Shown here one piece after another: positions 44,977 to 45,552 of a stretch of 45,552 nucleotides of DNA; position 1 is the stretch's first letter; the number at the start of each line of letters is the position of its first letter. The translations under genes and the position numbers were made by a program. The DNA comes from an uncultured Oscillospiraceae bacterium. Its GTDB lineage: Bacteria; Bacillota; Clostridia; Oscillospirales; Oscillospiraceae. The stretch lies in assembly GCA_947625965.1 (NCBI GenBank), contig CANQQO010000007.1:1-45552 (forward strand). Direction: 5' to 3'. The notes below the pieces were generated by a model. That model was given only the letters and a program-made list of their open reading frames with translations. It did not search any database and was not told the origin of the DNA.

Positions 44977-45552
44977 TCAGAGCGTGACCTGGGCCTCCAG
45001 GGACTCCTTCCCGTATTTTTCCGCCATGGGCAGGGCCACGGTCCGCAGAAACGCCGTGACCTGGCTGGGACAGCGGCCGATGAAGGCGGCGGGGTTCAGG
45101 GTCCCCTCGATCTCCTCCCGGGTCAGGGGGAACCGGGGGTCGGCGGCGATCCGGTCGATCAGGTCGTTTCGGCCGCCCTCCAGCTTGACCTTGGCCGCGG
45201 CGGCGTGGGAGTGGACCCGCAGGGCCTCGTGGAGCTCCTGCCGGTTGCCGCCCCGCTTCACGGACTCCATCAGGATGTTTTCTGTGGCCATGAAGGGCAG
45301 CTTCTCCATCACCCGGCGGCGGATCACCTGCTCGTAGACCACCAGGTTCGCCGACACATTCATATATAGATTCAAAATCGCGTCCACCGCCAGAAACGCC
45401 TCGCTCACCGCGATCCGCTTGTTGGCGGAGTCGTCCAGAGTCCGCTCCATCCACTGGGTGCCGGCGGTGAAGGCGGGGTTCAGGCTGTCGCAGATCACAT
45501 ACCGGGCCAGGGCGCAGATCCGCTCGGAGCGCATGGGGTTGCGCTTGTAGGG
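44977..45552 (-). CDS. purB: Adenylosuccinate lyase, 3' part (truncated by window end)
   Basis: YKRNPMRSERICALARYVICDSLNPAFTAGTQWMERTLDDSANKRIAVSEAFLAVDAILNLY...ESVKRGGNRQELHEALRVHSHAAA. Confidence 0.95.
   Translation of the reverse strand, partial: PYKRNPMRSERICALARYVICDSLNPAFTAGTQWMERTLDDSANKRIAVSEAFLAVDAILNLYMNVSANLVVYEQVIRRRVMEKLPFMATENILMESVKRGGNRQELHEALRVHSHAAAAKVKLEGGRNDLIDRIAADPRFPLTREEIEGTLNPAAFIGRCPSQVTAFLRTVALPMAEKYGKESLEAQVTL

Overview
The window is about 45.5 kb of high-GC chromosome, probably from a Firmicute of the Oscillospiraceae/Clostridia type. This placement is inferred from gene content and order (yggS-sepF-divIVA-ileS, rplU-prp-rpmA-obgE, miaB-mutS-mutL-miaA-hfq). Most of it is housekeeping: tuf 3' part, rnpB, murD, ispD, ispF, degV-like, miaB, mutS, mutL, miaA, hfq, yggS, sepF, divIVA, T-box + ileS, trhA-like, TPP riboswitch + thiT, hinT, 5-FTHF cyclo-ligase, yfcE-like, tRNA-Gln, uxaC, rodA-like, rplU-prp-rpmA, obgE, AraC regulator, ymdB-like, an SbcD/SbcC-like pair, recQ and purB 3' part. 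I saw no prophage, CRISPR array, transposase or defence island. The most unusual signals are not protein-coding: (1) the RNase P RNA gene carries about 228 nt of extra sequence at the expected P12 position, made of two tandem 114-nt structured units with compensatory changes in a hairpin; (2) a ~230-bp multi-hairpin intergenic repeat family has four copies, all in the same orientation and all just downstream of a + strand gene; three of the four are bracketed by two copies of a locus-specific terminator-like hairpin; (3) one of these copies places several hairpins and a U-tract terminator directly in front of obgE. Smaller leads are a lipoprotein with a degenerate zincin motif (HGLSH), an A-R-N-like purine tract at the hfq ribosome-binding site, and an inverted repeat in a low-GC region upstream of a large AraC-type regulator. 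All calls were made by eye from sequence; no searches were run.
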